Shown: positions 1 to 6,447, numbered from the stretch's first letter. The stretch: 11,313 nt of DNA from an uncultured Lachnospiraceae bacterium (GCA_910578115.1 CAJTPO010000077.1:1-11313); one strand, 5' to 3'. Numbers and translations are program-made. Notes: generated by a model from the letters alone, not told the origin.

Positions 1-45
1 AATAAAGTGCGTAAGTTTTGTTACCGGTAACTTACACACTTTATT
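1..45. repeat. Long inverted repeat (hairpin, possible insertion-element end or terminator)
   Basis: Positions 1-15 (AATAAAGTGCGTAAG) pair with 31-45 (CTTACACACTTTATT) with a single mismatch. Inside lies a perfect 12-bp palindrome, GTTACCGGTAAC, at 20-31, which shares base 31 with the outer stem. The right arm continues into TTACACTCTC at 46-55, so the minus strand reads GAGTGTAAAATAAAGTGTG. Such GTGTAAAA-type ends recall the terminal repeats of IS256-family elements, but no transposase is visible. The hairpin could equally end transcription of the minus-strand lipoprotein gene. The structure is seen directly; the identity is a guess. Confidence 0.5.
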
Positions 46-115
46 TTACACTCTCCCTTTCCTCTTATGTTATAATGCGGAAAGGAACCGGGCGCTTTTC
101 ATTCTTTCTACTTTG

Positions 116-183
116 GTTCTTTCTTATTTTTGTTTCTTTCTTATTTTTGTTTCTTTCTGATTTTTGTTTCTTTCTGATTTTAT
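116..183. repeat. 17-bp tandem repeat, four copies
   Basis: Four head-to-tail units of about 17 bp (type TTTCTTTCTTATTTTTG) start at 116, 133, 150 and 167. The third and fourth carry TG in place of TT in the middle, and the fourth degenerates after 178. The tract ends just beyond the stop codon of the minus-strand lipoprotein gene (stop at 187-189), so it lies in that gene's 3' flank, where it is purine-rich on the transcribed strand. The unit is not a multiple of three, and I see no coding role. Confidence 0.8.
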
Positions 184-186
184 TCT

Positions 187-675
187 TTAATATTTCTGAA
201 AAGCACTGTTGAGCGCATAGGTTGAATCGCTGTCTCCCATCACAAAGAAGATTACATTGCCGCGGCTCTCGATCAGCATCGTCTCCGCACTGACACAGAT
301 CCATTTATTCAGATCCGCATTGTCTTTCAGTTGCTGCTTGACTGTGTCCACTTTATCCTCTTCCACTCTGAGAAGCACGAGCTGAAAAGCATTGGGGGAG
401 ATCATGGGAATGGATGCCGTCGCCTCCGTATATTCTATCTCATCCGTGCCCAGAATCGAAACTTCCATTTCCTCCGTCAGTTCAAAGGTCTCAAAACTGT
501 CCAACCCTGCTTTAAAATCTTCCGACAACTCTGCTTTTTCATAAAGACCGGCTATGATATCCCCGAGACTGCCTTCCAGCTGATCGCTGCTCCCTTCCTT
601 CTGCGTCCCGCAGGCACAGCATAATAATCCTGTTATGATCAGCATAAGCATTACTACTACATGTTTTGTCTTCAT
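187..675 (-). CDS. DUF4358-like lipoprotein, 162 aa
   Basis: Predicted secreted lipoprotein of unknown function. Residues 1-22 form a lipoprotein signal: basic MKTKH, a hydrophobic core VVVMLMLIITGLL, then CCAC, with Cys22 (after Ala21) the likely lipidated residue, although the residue three before it is Cys rather than the usual Leu. An acidic, serine-rich linker follows, then a body containing LSEDFKAGLDSFETFELTEE, IPMISPNAFQLVLLRVEE and MLIESRGNVIFFVMGDS, a pattern I associate with the DUF4358 family of Firmicutes lipoproteins. It would sit on the outer face of the membrane; no catalytic residues are evident. The ribosome site is weak (ACGGAA just upstream). A repetitive tract lies directly upstream and a 17-bp tandem repeat directly downstream. 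The lipoprotein call is firm; the family name is from memory. Confidence 0.8.
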   Translation of the reverse strand: MKTKHVVVMLMLIITGLLCCACGTQKEGSSDQLEGSLGDIIAGLYEKAELSEDFKAGLDSFETFELTEEMEVSILGTDEIEYTEATASIPMISPNAFQLVLLRVEEDKVDTVKQQLKDNADLNKWICVSAETMLIESRGNVIFFVMGDSDSTYALNSAFQKY

Positions 676-713
676 TTCCGTTTCTCTGCTCCTTTTTTAT
701 CTTTTTCAAACTA

Positions 714-905
714 TTATCTATTGCTTTATTTATCTTTTGCTTTTTTATCTATTACTTCTTTATATCTGTTGCTTTATTTATCTACTGCTTCTTTTACCTG
801 TTACTTCATTTAGTGTTGCTTTATTTATCTATTACTTCTTTTATCTGTTACTTCATTCATCTGTTGCTTCATTTATCTTATCTATTGCTTCTTTATACCT
901 GCTTC
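714..905. repeat. Degenerate ~15-bp tandem repeat array, about 12 copies
   Basis: On the plus strand the tract is built of units close to TTTATCTRTTGCTTC, starting near 714, 729, 744, 759, 777, 792, 809, 824, 839, 856, 872 and 892. Unit length is mostly 15 bp, with some of 16-20. It fills the gap between the YkgJ-like gene and the lipoprotein gene and runs into the last codons of the former (stop at 882-884). The transcribed minus strand is almost pyrimidine-poor (GAAGTAACAGATAAA type). Units are separated by nothing, so this is not a CRISPR array. The long plus-strand open frame across it is an artefact of the composition. Confidence 0.8.
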
Positions 906-1595
906 TTCATTGCTGCTCTGCTGTTTCTGCCCTGCGTCTGCCTCGCTTCTGTTGAAGCTGCGCATACTGCACATAAACAGATGCATGAATTCCTCCCTGC
1001 GTTTCTCAAACTGCTCATAGAAATCCTCCTCTTCCGCATAAGGCTTCTGATAAAACAGCTCCAGAAACTTCACGTTAATTTCCTGTGCAAAACTGTCTGT
1101 TGTTTGTTTTTCGATCTGCTCCTGCAGACTTATACGCAGCTCATGCCATGCGGTCAGAAATCTCTCATACTGCGCAAGTGCCGGCAGTTCCAGCCATTTC
1201 CTGATCTTGACCTTGGTCCGGTTTCTGATCTCACAGGCATCTTCCAGCAGGAAATAATGCAGCCCCTCCTCATCGTACTTTCTGCCCAGCGGAAACAACC
1301 TGCACAGGCCCGGTCTGTACGGATGAATGCTGCATCGGCCCTCCCCATTCAGAAAGCCGCAGGCATCGGTCCCAGACTGCATTTTAAGCGCCGGAAGGAT
1401 CATTCCCTCCTCCACACACAGCTCCAGCTTCTCCTGCATCAACCCACCAAATTGCAGGCCGGTCGCCTTTTGCAGTAAAAAGAGATCATGGGGATCCAAC
1501 AGGATGGACTGCCCCATCCCCCGGCAGCAGGCACTGCACCCGCCGCACTCGCCGCAGCCCAGTTTCGCCATATCATTTGCACTTAATAACTGCAT
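882..1595 (-). CDS. YkgJ-family cysteine-cluster protein, 237 aa
   Basis: Putative metal-binding protein of the YkgJ/CxxxCxxCC type (zinc or iron chelating); no reaction is established for the family. Eight cysteines fit the family layout: C14, C17, C20, C23 and C24 in the N-terminal cluster GCGECGGCSACC, then C79, C88 (GRCSIHPYRPGLC) and C98. The IHPYRPGLCRLFPLG stretch at 90-104 is the most diagnostic part. C121 (DACEIRN) may add a ligand. Residues 140-215 are charged and helical. The tail (about 216-237, Q/E/K/S-rich) is low complexity, and its last codons fall in the tandem repeat array, so the C-terminus may have been extended or altered by repeat growth. The start has GAGAGG six to seven bases upstream. 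It probably follows the esterase gene (gap 82 bp) but need not share its transcript. Confidence 0.85.
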   Translation of the reverse strand: MQLLSANDMAKLGCGECGGCSACCRGMGQSILLDPHDLFLLQKATGLQFGGLMQEKLELCVEEGMILPALKMQSGTDACGFLNGEGRCSIHPYRPGLCRLFPLGRKYDEEGLHYFLLEDACEIRNRTKVKIRKWLELPALAQYERFLTAWHELRISLQEQIEKQTTDSFAQEINVKFLELFYQKPYAEEEDFYEQFEKRREEFMHLFMCSMRSFNRSEADAGQKQQSSNEEAGIKKQ

Positions 1596-1677
1596 AAATT
1601 ACCTCTCTATCGCCATTTCCGCCCTGCTTCTGTTACAGATTTCCTGCACTCTCTAGCGCGACTGATCTTTAACTCTT

Positions 1678-2523
1678 TCAGCCTAATTTCTCATGGAAAA
1701 ACTCCGCGATCCACTTCCAGGTCTCTCTCTGGAAAAACTGTTTATCCGCGTGATCCGCTCCTGCAATGGCAATCAGCCTGACATCGCATCCCGCCTCTTC
1801 CAACTTATCATGCAGGACTTCTCCCTGCCCGAAAGGCACCGTGTGGTCGTCGATACCGTGCAGGATCATAAACGGCGGAGCGTCCTTTGTCACAAAGCTC
1901 ACCGGACATGCTTTCAGGGCTTCTTCCTTCTGCAGCATGACATTCATCCCCAGCATCAGCGACTCCGGCGAAGCTGCCGCCTCCACAGGCGAATTGTAAG
2001 GGAACCCGGAAATATCCGTCGGCGGATACCAGGGGCATGCCGCCTGTACCCGACTGGAATAGTCTGTGTAATCTCCCACATCGAAGGCCGGATCATTGGC
2101 TAACGCCGCCATTGCTGTCAGATACCCGCCAGCCGACTCTCCCATCACGCCAAAATGTTCTGGCTCGATCCGGAACCGCTCACTGTGCGCGCGCAGATAA
2201 CGAATCCCTGCCTTGATGTCGATAAGCGGCATCGGATAAGGGCCTTCGTTGCTGGTACGGTACTCCACGCTGGCTACCACGAAACCTGTCCGTGCCAGCT
2301 CTGTCAGATAAGCCAGATGAGCCGACTTGTCCATCTGCACCCATGCACCGCCGCAGATCCATACAATACAGGGATAAAGCCTCTCCTGATCTTCCGGATA
2401 GATGATATCCATTTTCAGATCCCTTCTCGTATGGCCAAACCAGGCGTCTACCTGAGAAAATGCCATTCCCGTGACCACGGAATATTGCGGTTCTTCCACT
2501 TTGATCGTTACTGTCTCTCTCAT
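1678..2523 (-). CDS. Alpha/beta-hydrolase, BD-FAE/esterase-lipase type, 281 aa
   Basis: Predicted cytoplasmic carboxylic-ester hydrolase, related to the BD-FAE/acetyl-esterase group; substrate unknown. The catalytic triad is visible: Ser130 in GESAGG (128-133), Asp226 in HGIDDHTVP (222-230) and His258 in GADH. The oxyanion region reads ICGGAW at 56-61, where the usual HGG begins with Cys instead of His. Length and order suit the family. I start at the ATG of MRETVTIK because AAGGGAG lies eight bases upstream and the family fold begins there. A longer frame reaches back to a TTG at 2619 that overlaps the HD gene's stop, adding a basic 32-residue leader that looks untranslated. Spacing to the HD gene (92 bp, same strand) suggests co-transcription. 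Confidence 0.88.
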   Translation of the reverse strand: MRETVTIKVEEPQYSVVTGMAFSQVDAWFGHTRRDLKMDIIYPEDQERLYPCIVWICGGAWVQMDKSAHLAYLTELARTGFVVASVEYRTSNEGPYPMPLIDIKAGIRYLRAHSERFRIEPEHFGVMGESAGGYLTAMAALANDPAFDVGDYTDYSSRVQAACPWYPPTDISGFPYNSPVEAAASPESLMLGMNVMLQKEEALKACPVSFVTKDAPPFMILHGIDDHTVPFGQGEVLHDKLEEAGCDVRLIAIAGADHADKQFFQRETWKWIAEFFHEKLG

Positions 2524-2615
2524 TTTAGTTTCTCCCTTCTGCTTTGTCTTTTTCTCCGGCATATTGCTTCTTCTTCCGATCATCAAAAAGGGGCTCCTGG
2601 ACATTCCATGCTTCC

Positions 2616-3203
2616 TCAAATACCTGCCCCGATTCCACCCACTACGTTATAAATATCTTCACCAGCCATCTGTTCAAAAAATGCCTTCAATTCCAGATTC
2701 TTATCCCACTTCGACTGCGGAAACCGGCCATATCTTCTCTTAACATCGTTCATCCTGTCTTCTATGTTCACCACGCCTTCCGCACCGGCAATAGAGTCGC
2801 ACAGCTGGATCAGCCTGTCATTATCGTCAAAAGACGTCTGTGCAAGCGCGTGACGGAGCTCCTTCGTTTCTTCCTCCGTGATATCGAATTTCCCGATATA
2901 ACTCTCCAGCTTCCCCTCGTTGAAAGAATGCGTCAGACAGATTCTGGCCGCTTCATCATATCCTGACTGCATCATATACCGCCACCCGTCATAGACATGC
3001 CCTAAATGCTTCACCCCGAACTTCCTGCCGATGTCATGCAGCAGTCCCAGCACCCAGGCTTTCTCCGCATCCATCTCCGGACACGCCTGCGCAATCTTCT
3101 CCGCACACCATGCCGTCACACGGCTGTGCGCCTCCCATGGGCCGGGATTACAGCGCGCGGCGTCTGCCAATAATGCTTCTGCTTCCTGTCGAGTCGGGTA
3201 CAT
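2616..3203 (-). CDS. HD-domain protein, 195 aa (putative phosphohydrolase)
   Basis: Metal-dependent phosphohydrolase superfamily member with unknown substrate. HD-type ligands can be followed: His26 (WEAHS), His56-Asp57 in GLLHDIGRKFG, His66/His69 (VKHLGHVYDGWRYM), His92 (LTHSF) and a distal Asp136 in CDSIAG. The GLLHDIGR motif and the helical pattern are typical of stand-alone HD proteins of about 190-200 aa, many annotated as hydrolases of nucleotides or of small phospho-compounds. The start at MYPTRQEAEAL is fixed by GGAGG nine bases upstream. The frame stays open for 53 more codons upstream, but that part lacks a ribosome site and resembles leader. The esterase gene follows on the same strand, with a possible TTG start overlapping this stop codon. 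Confidence 0.85.
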   Translation of the reverse strand: MYPTRQEAEALLADAARCNPGPWEAHSRVTAWCAEKIAQACPEMDAEKAWVLGLLHDIGRKFGVKHLGHVYDGWRYMMQSGYDEAARICLTHSFNEGKLESYIGKFDITEEETKELRHALAQTSFDDNDRLIQLCDSIAGAEGVVNIEDRMNDVKRRYGRFPQSKWDKNLELKAFFEQMAGEDIYNVVGGIGAGI

Positions 3204-3463
3204 GATCGTTTTCCTCCATTTTGTGTCTTTTTGTATGTTTCCGGGATGGACTGCCTGCTGTCTGGTAGTCTCTTTCTCGAACACGACCTGCTGAATTGTC
3301 TTCAGTATTTTGCTTCGCAGCTTCTCCGTTAAGTATGCTGTGTTCAAATCTGCGATAATCAAAATTGTTCACTGTGGGTACCATTGCCGCAAAAATATCT
3401 GATAAGCATATGGAGATTCCTCTTTATGACCTCAATCAAAAATTTTCCTCAAAACACTTCTCC

Positions 3464-3493
3464 AGTATAACATATTGCTCCAAAAACATTCAA
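3464..3493 (-). promoter_or_regulatory. Candidate sigma-A promoter for the HD-esterase genes
   Basis: On the minus strand a -35 box TTGAAT (3488-3493) is separated by 18 bp from TATACT (3464-3469), preceded by TGT, an extended -10. Initiation near 3457 would leave a leader of about 250 nt before the HD gene start at 3203, unusually long for such a gene. Confidence 0.45.
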
Positions 3494-3610
3494 CAATATA
3501 TCTTGTCCAAATAAATCTATGCCCATCGCACTATACAAATATGCCTTTGCGGTTTGAAACAGATAACATAAAAGTGAGATACAAGTAAAATCATTCCCAG
3601 ACAAAAACAT

Positions 3611-3645
3611 CCTGCCTGCGGCAGAAATCATCTGCTGCAGACAGG
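3611..3645 (-). terminator. Imperfect hairpin, possible terminator for the zinc-ribbon gene
   Basis: Arms 3611-3624 (CCTGCCTGCGGCAG) and 3632-3645 (CTGCTGCAGACAGG) pair over 14 bp with one mismatch and one wobble around a 7-nt loop. On the minus strand the stem is followed after ATG by TTTTT (3603-3607). It lies about 165 bp downstream of the zinc-ribbon gene at 3810-4331, so it could end that transcript; the T-run is short. Confidence 0.45.
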
Positions 3646-3809
3646 ACATTTCATAGAAACCTGTTTTGCTGACAACCAATATCCGATCATGCACCTGTCG
3701 GCTTATGGAAAAATGGCATTTTCAGTGCTAATTACATACAAAAGCTGCACTATGTTTATTTAAATCTCCATCATAAATCTATACGAAATAGTTATTTTTT
3801 AATGCAATA

Positions 3810-4331
3810 TCACCGGTTCTTTACCAATGCCACTATCGCAAGAACAGCATTCACCAAACACCAGAATGCCCATACATTCAAGTCCGTAAAGCTCCCTGCA
3901 AGAACAAATCCGAAAAATGAAGCCAGTCCAAAAAGAACTATCAGTGCGATATTTCCACCGTTTCTTTCACTCTTTCTTGTAGCAACCGATACAATTCCTC
4001 CGGATAACATTAATATAGCCAGAATAATGCCTCCGCTTCCGCTTGACTCTCCATTATTTGATAATGCATTATAAGCCCCTGCCGCGCAGGACTGGAATGA
4101 AACCACGATAAAAAGTATCATGGACAATATACCCGAAACTAATTTCCAAGGTGCCAGGGGTGCCGTTTTTCTCTTCTTACTATTCCCGGAAAAAGAATTT
4201 GCAGAAGACGTTTGCGCACTGGTCGAACCAGCCAACTTCATGTCGTAACCGCATTTTGGGCACTTTACTAATTGACCTGGTTGAACCTCCGATATTAAAT
4301 TCTGACATTTTGGACATTTTACATTTGCCAT
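3810..4331 (-). CDS. Zinc-ribbon, four-helix membrane protein, 173 aa
   Basis: Membrane protein of unknown function. The N-terminus is a compact zinc ribbon: MANVKCPKCQ with Cys6 and Cys9, then VKCPKCGYD with Cys24 and Cys27. A Ser/Thr/Asn-rich linker (about 35-60) leads to four likely membrane segments near 63-84, 100-117, 125-146 and 151-170. The short basic tail is VKNR. The ribosome site AGGAGG sits seven bases before the ATG, so the start is secure. The ribbon would be cytosolic if the even number of helices holds. The next gene upstream (4417-5400) and the broken one at 5572-5860 also begin with zinc ribbons, so this is a small family cluster of zinc-ribbon membrane proteins. A role in sensing or scaffolding is possible but nothing shows it. 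Confidence 0.8.
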   Translation of the reverse strand: MANVKCPKCQNLISEVQPGQLVKCPKCGYDMKLAGSTSAQTSSANSFSGNSKKRKTAPLAPWKLVSGILSMILFIVVSFQSCAAGAYNALSNNGESSGSGGIILAILMLSGGIVSVATRKSERNGGNIALIVLFGLASFFGFVLAGSFTDLNVWAFWCLVNAVLAIVALVKNR

Positions 4332-4416
4332 TATGAATCCTCCTCTTTTGTAAGATATTGATATTCAACCACATATGAAAGAAATAGACTGATTGGACAT
4401 TTTACATAATTATTGG

Positions 4417-5400
4417 TTATTTTCTCTCTGTCAAATAAAACTCCATTCTGTCAAAATCTTTATATGTGGATAACTGCTTTGATATCGCTGCTGACGTATC
4501 TGTTTTTGAAATTTGAAATTTAAACTGATTACTGCTCCAAACATTATCTGAAAAATGAATTTCAATATTTTCCCAGTCCTCAGGAACTTCATACCCTATA
4601 CATCCCAGCATTTTCATACCCGGAGCTATGCTGCCGTCCAGTTGTTCGCCGTCTTTTTCCATCAACGCGCTAATCGACAGATTTGTTGAATATCCGTCCA
4701 CGTATGCATCAAAACTCAAAGTACTGCTCACAGCCACTTCTGAATCAGAATTATTGGATATCTCAAACTCTACAAGGACAAATACTTTTCCGTCATCCGG
4801 GGAATTCCATTCAGAACCGTAGCTTTCCTTATAATCCGTCATCCTTACCTGCACGTCATTCATTTCTGCTGTTTCCAATAGCCCAAATGTATCTTTTCCA
4901 GATGACTGCGTTGTGGTATTCCTTTGATTTGATATTTCACCTCTTGTACTTGAGTCAGGCATCATACCGAAAAAAACAAGCAGTACAATCCATGCTGACG
5001 CTATACCCAGTGCGACACCGGAACACGTCTTTTTCATCTCATCTTTTCTACACAAATCAATTATAGCTAACACGATTCCAACCGGAGACAAACATCCCAA
5101 GACTGAAAACACCAGTGCTAAAATCCCCAATGTAGAATTTTTGATTGGAATCGGCTCTATCTGCACTTCTTCGATGGGCTCCTCTTGTTCCTGCCTTCTC
5201 CTCTCCGGTTCGGCTCTCGCCTGCTGTACCCTCTGATAATTAATCTGCTCCGCCATCTGCCTTGTCTGTTGAGCAGTTTTTCCTCTTGTTTGTTGTGTAG
5301 TTGGCGAGCCGCTCTTTTCAACCAACGGTATATTACAATGAATACATTTTACCGTCTGGCCAAAATACTCTCTTCCACATTCCGGACATACTCTTGACAT
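4417..5400 (-). CDS. Zinc-ribbon membrane protein with DUF4190-like and DUF4352-like parts, 327 aa
   Basis: Three-part membrane-anchored protein. (1) Zinc ribbon at 1-25, with ligands Cys5, Cys8 (CPEC), Cys19, Cys22 (CIHC). (2) A Gln/Arg/Glu-rich linker (about 35-75), probably extended or coiled, then two membrane segments near 91-116 and 126-146 resembling the DUF4190 pair (LGILALVFSVLGCLSPVGIV and SGVALGIASAWIVLLVFFG). (3) An extracytoplasmic beta-rich domain at about 170-298 of the DUF4352 kind, with the hallmark KVFVLVEFEISNNSDSEVAV at 205-224. With two helices the ribbon and the DUF4352 domain would lie on the same side, or the first helix may be partial. GGGGGAG precedes the start by four bases, and a TATAAT lies at 5419-5424 on this strand. 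Domain names are from memory. Confidence 0.82.
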   Translation of the reverse strand: MSRVCPECGREYFGQTVKCIHCNIPLVEKSGSPTTQQTRGKTAQQTRQMAEQINYQRVQQARAEPERRRQEQEEPIEEVQIEPIPIKNSTLGILALVFSVLGCLSPVGIVLAIIDLCRKDEMKKTCSGVALGIASAWIVLLVFFGMMPDSSTRGEISNQRNTTTQSSGKDTFGLLETAEMNDVQVRMTDYKESYGSEWNSPDDGKVFVLVEFEISNNSDSEVAVSSTLSFDAYVDGYSTNLSISALMEKDGEQLDGSIAPGMKMLGCIGYEVPEDWENIEIHFSDNVWSSNQFKFQISKTDTSAAISKQLSTYKDFDRMEFYLTERK

Positions 5401-5571
5401 ATATCTCCCCCAATCCGTATTATACTCTTCATTTCAACACACAATACTGCTTTTTCCTGTCATTATGTGACACAATTTCATATCACAGAAGAGAGTTTGC
5501 AATAAACCTGTTCGCATTACATATGCCACGGTCTTTCATCGTAACAGACATATCTTTCTCAGCTGTTCCTC

Positions 5572-5860
5572 TTATACTTCTTTTGTTTTTCCTTCATATT
5601 TTTTGTATCTCATTTCGCTGAATTGATTTCTGTCCTCTGTTTCTTTTACAGAATTTACAGTAAGACTCCACTCCCCGTCTACCGTCCATGTTTCTCCAAT
5701 TTTATATTCTTTGACTGTATCCTTTTTCTGTTGATTTTCATAAACTGGGCGTGATTCTGTATCCGAACCGCTCTCTTTGTCCAAAGCCATTCCGGCAATG
5801 ACCAGAAGCCTCCACATTCCCAATCAAAGCTCCACATTTTGAACATCTGACATTGGACAT
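5572..5860 (-). pseudogene. Degraded zinc-ribbon membrane protein (DUF5067/DUF4352-like remnant)
   Basis: An intact zinc-ribbon start, MSNVRCSKCGALIG, reads from the ATG at 5858-5860 but runs into a stop about 30 codons later. A second frame, offset by one base, then gives RLLVIAGMALDKESGSD (end of a membrane segment) and an extracytoplasmic part with EYKIGETWTVDGEWSLTVN followed by SVKETEDRNQFSE, which I recognise as the beginning of a DUF5067/DUF4352-type domain. It ends abruptly at 5572, far short of a full domain. So the ribbon's second Cys pair, the linker and most membrane helices have been deleted, with a frameshift at the junction near 5830, and the C-terminus is lost. It nevertheless has a perfect promoter at 5915-5942. 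The paralogue at 4417-5400 is intact. Confidence 0.65.
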
Positions 5861-5914
5861 TTACATTATCACCCGCTTTCTTCTTTCTGTACATAAAAAC
5901 AGTCTCTTCTTCTA

Positions 5915-5942
5915 ATTATATTTATAATATTCATTTTGTCAA
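5915..5942 (-). promoter_or_regulatory. Consensus sigma-A promoter, leftward, toward the zinc-ribbon pseudogene
   Basis: On the minus strand TTGACA (5937-5942) is followed after 16 bp by TATAAT (5915-5920). Both boxes match the consensus at every base. Transcription would begin near 5908 and reach the broken zinc-ribbon gene at 5860. Its -35 box overlaps the left half of the palindromic operator. Confidence 0.7.
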
Positions 5943-5963
5943 CTAATAGTTACTTATTATATA
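5936..5963 (+). promoter_or_regulatory. Candidate promoter of the XRE regulator gene
   Basis: TTGTCA (5936-5941), 16 bp, TATATA (5958-5963) on the plus strand. Initiation near 5970 gives a leader of about 64 nt. The two operator halves lie within the spacer and directly after the -10 box, as expected for an autorepressed promoter. Fair rather than strong match. Confidence 0.45.
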
Positions 5964-5973
5964 ACTATTAGTT
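5941..5973. promoter_or_regulatory. Paired palindromic operator between divergent promoters
   Basis: AACTAATAGTTA (5941-5952) and TAACTATTAGTT (5962-5973) are perfect inverted copies separated by 9 bp. Each arm is itself a near-perfect dyad (AACTAATAGTT and AACTATTAGTT), spaced 22 bp apart, about two helical turns, which suits two repressor dimers on one face of the DNA. The site overlaps the promoters of both the XRE gene and the divergent zinc-ribbon pseudogene. The structure is seen; the binding protein is inferred to be the neighbouring XRE regulator. Confidence 0.65.
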
Positions 5974-6033
5974 TGTTAATTCTATGATCGGTTACAGTTA
6001 AAATAGAAGAATAAAAAACGGATTGGAGTCATT

Positions 6034-6351
6034 ATGGATCGCACAATTTTGGGAAAACGTTTACGGGAGGAACGCCTGCACTGCGGCATGACGCAGGAGC
6101 AGGTGGCAGAATATATTAATGTTTCCACTACCTATGTGGGCCTGATCGAGCGCGGTGAACGCTCCGTGACCCTGGAGAAACTCATTCTCCTGGCAAAATG
6201 TTTTCATGTAACGATTGACTATCTGCTGGAAGATTCGCTTCCCGTCACAGATTCTGTTCAGGATAAAATGATGTTCTCCCTATGGCATTCCGCCAACGAA
6301 CAGGAACGCAGCATGATCCTGTCCATAATCCGTTCCGTCTTAAATAACTGA
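6034..6351 (+). CDS. XRE-family transcriptional regulator, 105 aa
   Basis: Small DNA-binding regulator of the Cro/C1-XRE class. The helix-turn-helix spans about residues 6-62: LGKRLREERLHCGMTQEQVAEYINVSTTYVGLIERGERSVTLEKLILLAKCFHVTIDYLL, with the usual MTQEQVAE second helix, STTYVGLIERG recognition helix and the IDYLL ending typical of these proteins. The remaining 40 residues (SVQDKMMFSLWHSANEQERSMILSIIRSVLNN) are helical and probably serve dimerisation. The ribosome site GGAG is five bases before the ATG. The paired operator at 5941-5973 within its promoter points to autorepression and to control of the divergent zinc-ribbon gene. The gene ends in a shared hairpin facing the kinase gene. 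It has no sensor domain. Confidence 0.92.
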   Translation: MDRTILGKRLREERLHCGMTQEQVAEYINVSTTYVGLIERGERSVTLEKLILLAKCFHVTIDYLLEDSLPVTDSVQDKMMFSLWHSANEQERSMILSIIRSVLNN

Positions 6352-6355
6352 CATA

Positions 6356-6410
6356 AAAATGACCTTATCCGTAATATCACTGTTTGTAATATTATAGATA
6401 AAGTCATTTT
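6356..6410. terminator. Bidirectional intrinsic terminator between convergent genes
   Basis: Arms AAAATGACCTTATC (6356-6369) and GATAAAGTCATTTT (6397-6410) pair over 14 bp with one mismatch; an inner TAATAT/ATATTA stem extends the fold. A-runs and T-runs flank both sides, so it can serve the XRE gene from the left and the kinase gene from the right. A second small perfect hairpin, GTCGGCT/AGCCGAC, follows at 6418-6434, nearer the kinase stop. Confidence 0.7.
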
Positions 6411-6447
6411 CCATTTGGTCGGCTGTGAGCCGACAGATCTGCCGAAA

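Larger units (their letters stand above)
3204..3809. other. 606-bp stretch without a convincing gene; holds the HD-gene leader
   Basis: I see no credible gene here. The left part (3204-3457) is probably the untranslated leader of the HD gene on the minus strand. It can encode a 16-residue peptide, MLIRYFCGNGTHSEQF, starting near 3407 with GAGG upstream. The middle contains a minus-strand promoter candidate and an imperfect 14-bp hairpin. An 81-codon minus-strand frame at 3449-3694 runs straight through the hairpin and promoter, has no clear ribosome site, and looks spurious. The rightmost part (3695-3809) is AT-rich 3' flank of the zinc-ribbon gene. Confidence 0.5.

Noticed and set aside
18..212. 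Plus-strand 64-codon hydrophobic frame with a TGTTATAAT near its start, as a small toxin-like gene
   Set aside because: The hydrophobicity comes from the 17-bp repeat, there is no ribosome site, and it runs into the antisense of the lipoprotein gene. The TATAAT lacks a fitting -35 box.
714..905. CRISPR array
   Set aside because: Units are contiguous, about 15 bp, degenerate and without spacers; no cas genes are present.
666..1478. Plus-strand 270-codon frame with a very hydrophobic N-terminal half
   Set aside because: It reads the pyrimidine-rich repeat array and then the antisense of the YkgJ-like gene; the hydrophobic residues come from TTT/CTT/TAT codons. No ribosome site, and the minus-strand cysteine motifs are unmistakable.
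2524..2619. Extended esterase start at the TTG overlapping the HD stop
   Set aside because: The added 32 residues are basic and family-unlike, while AAGGGAG precedes the ATG at 2523; the coupled-start idea is weaker.
3449..3694. Minus-strand 81-codon frame
   Set aside because: It crosses a hairpin and a promoter candidate, has a weak ribosome site and resembles no family I know.
6418..6434. Perfect 7-bp hairpin GTCGGCT/AGCCGAC as a separate terminator or binding site
   Set aside because: It has no T-run on either strand and lies beside a better terminator; too short to claim a function.
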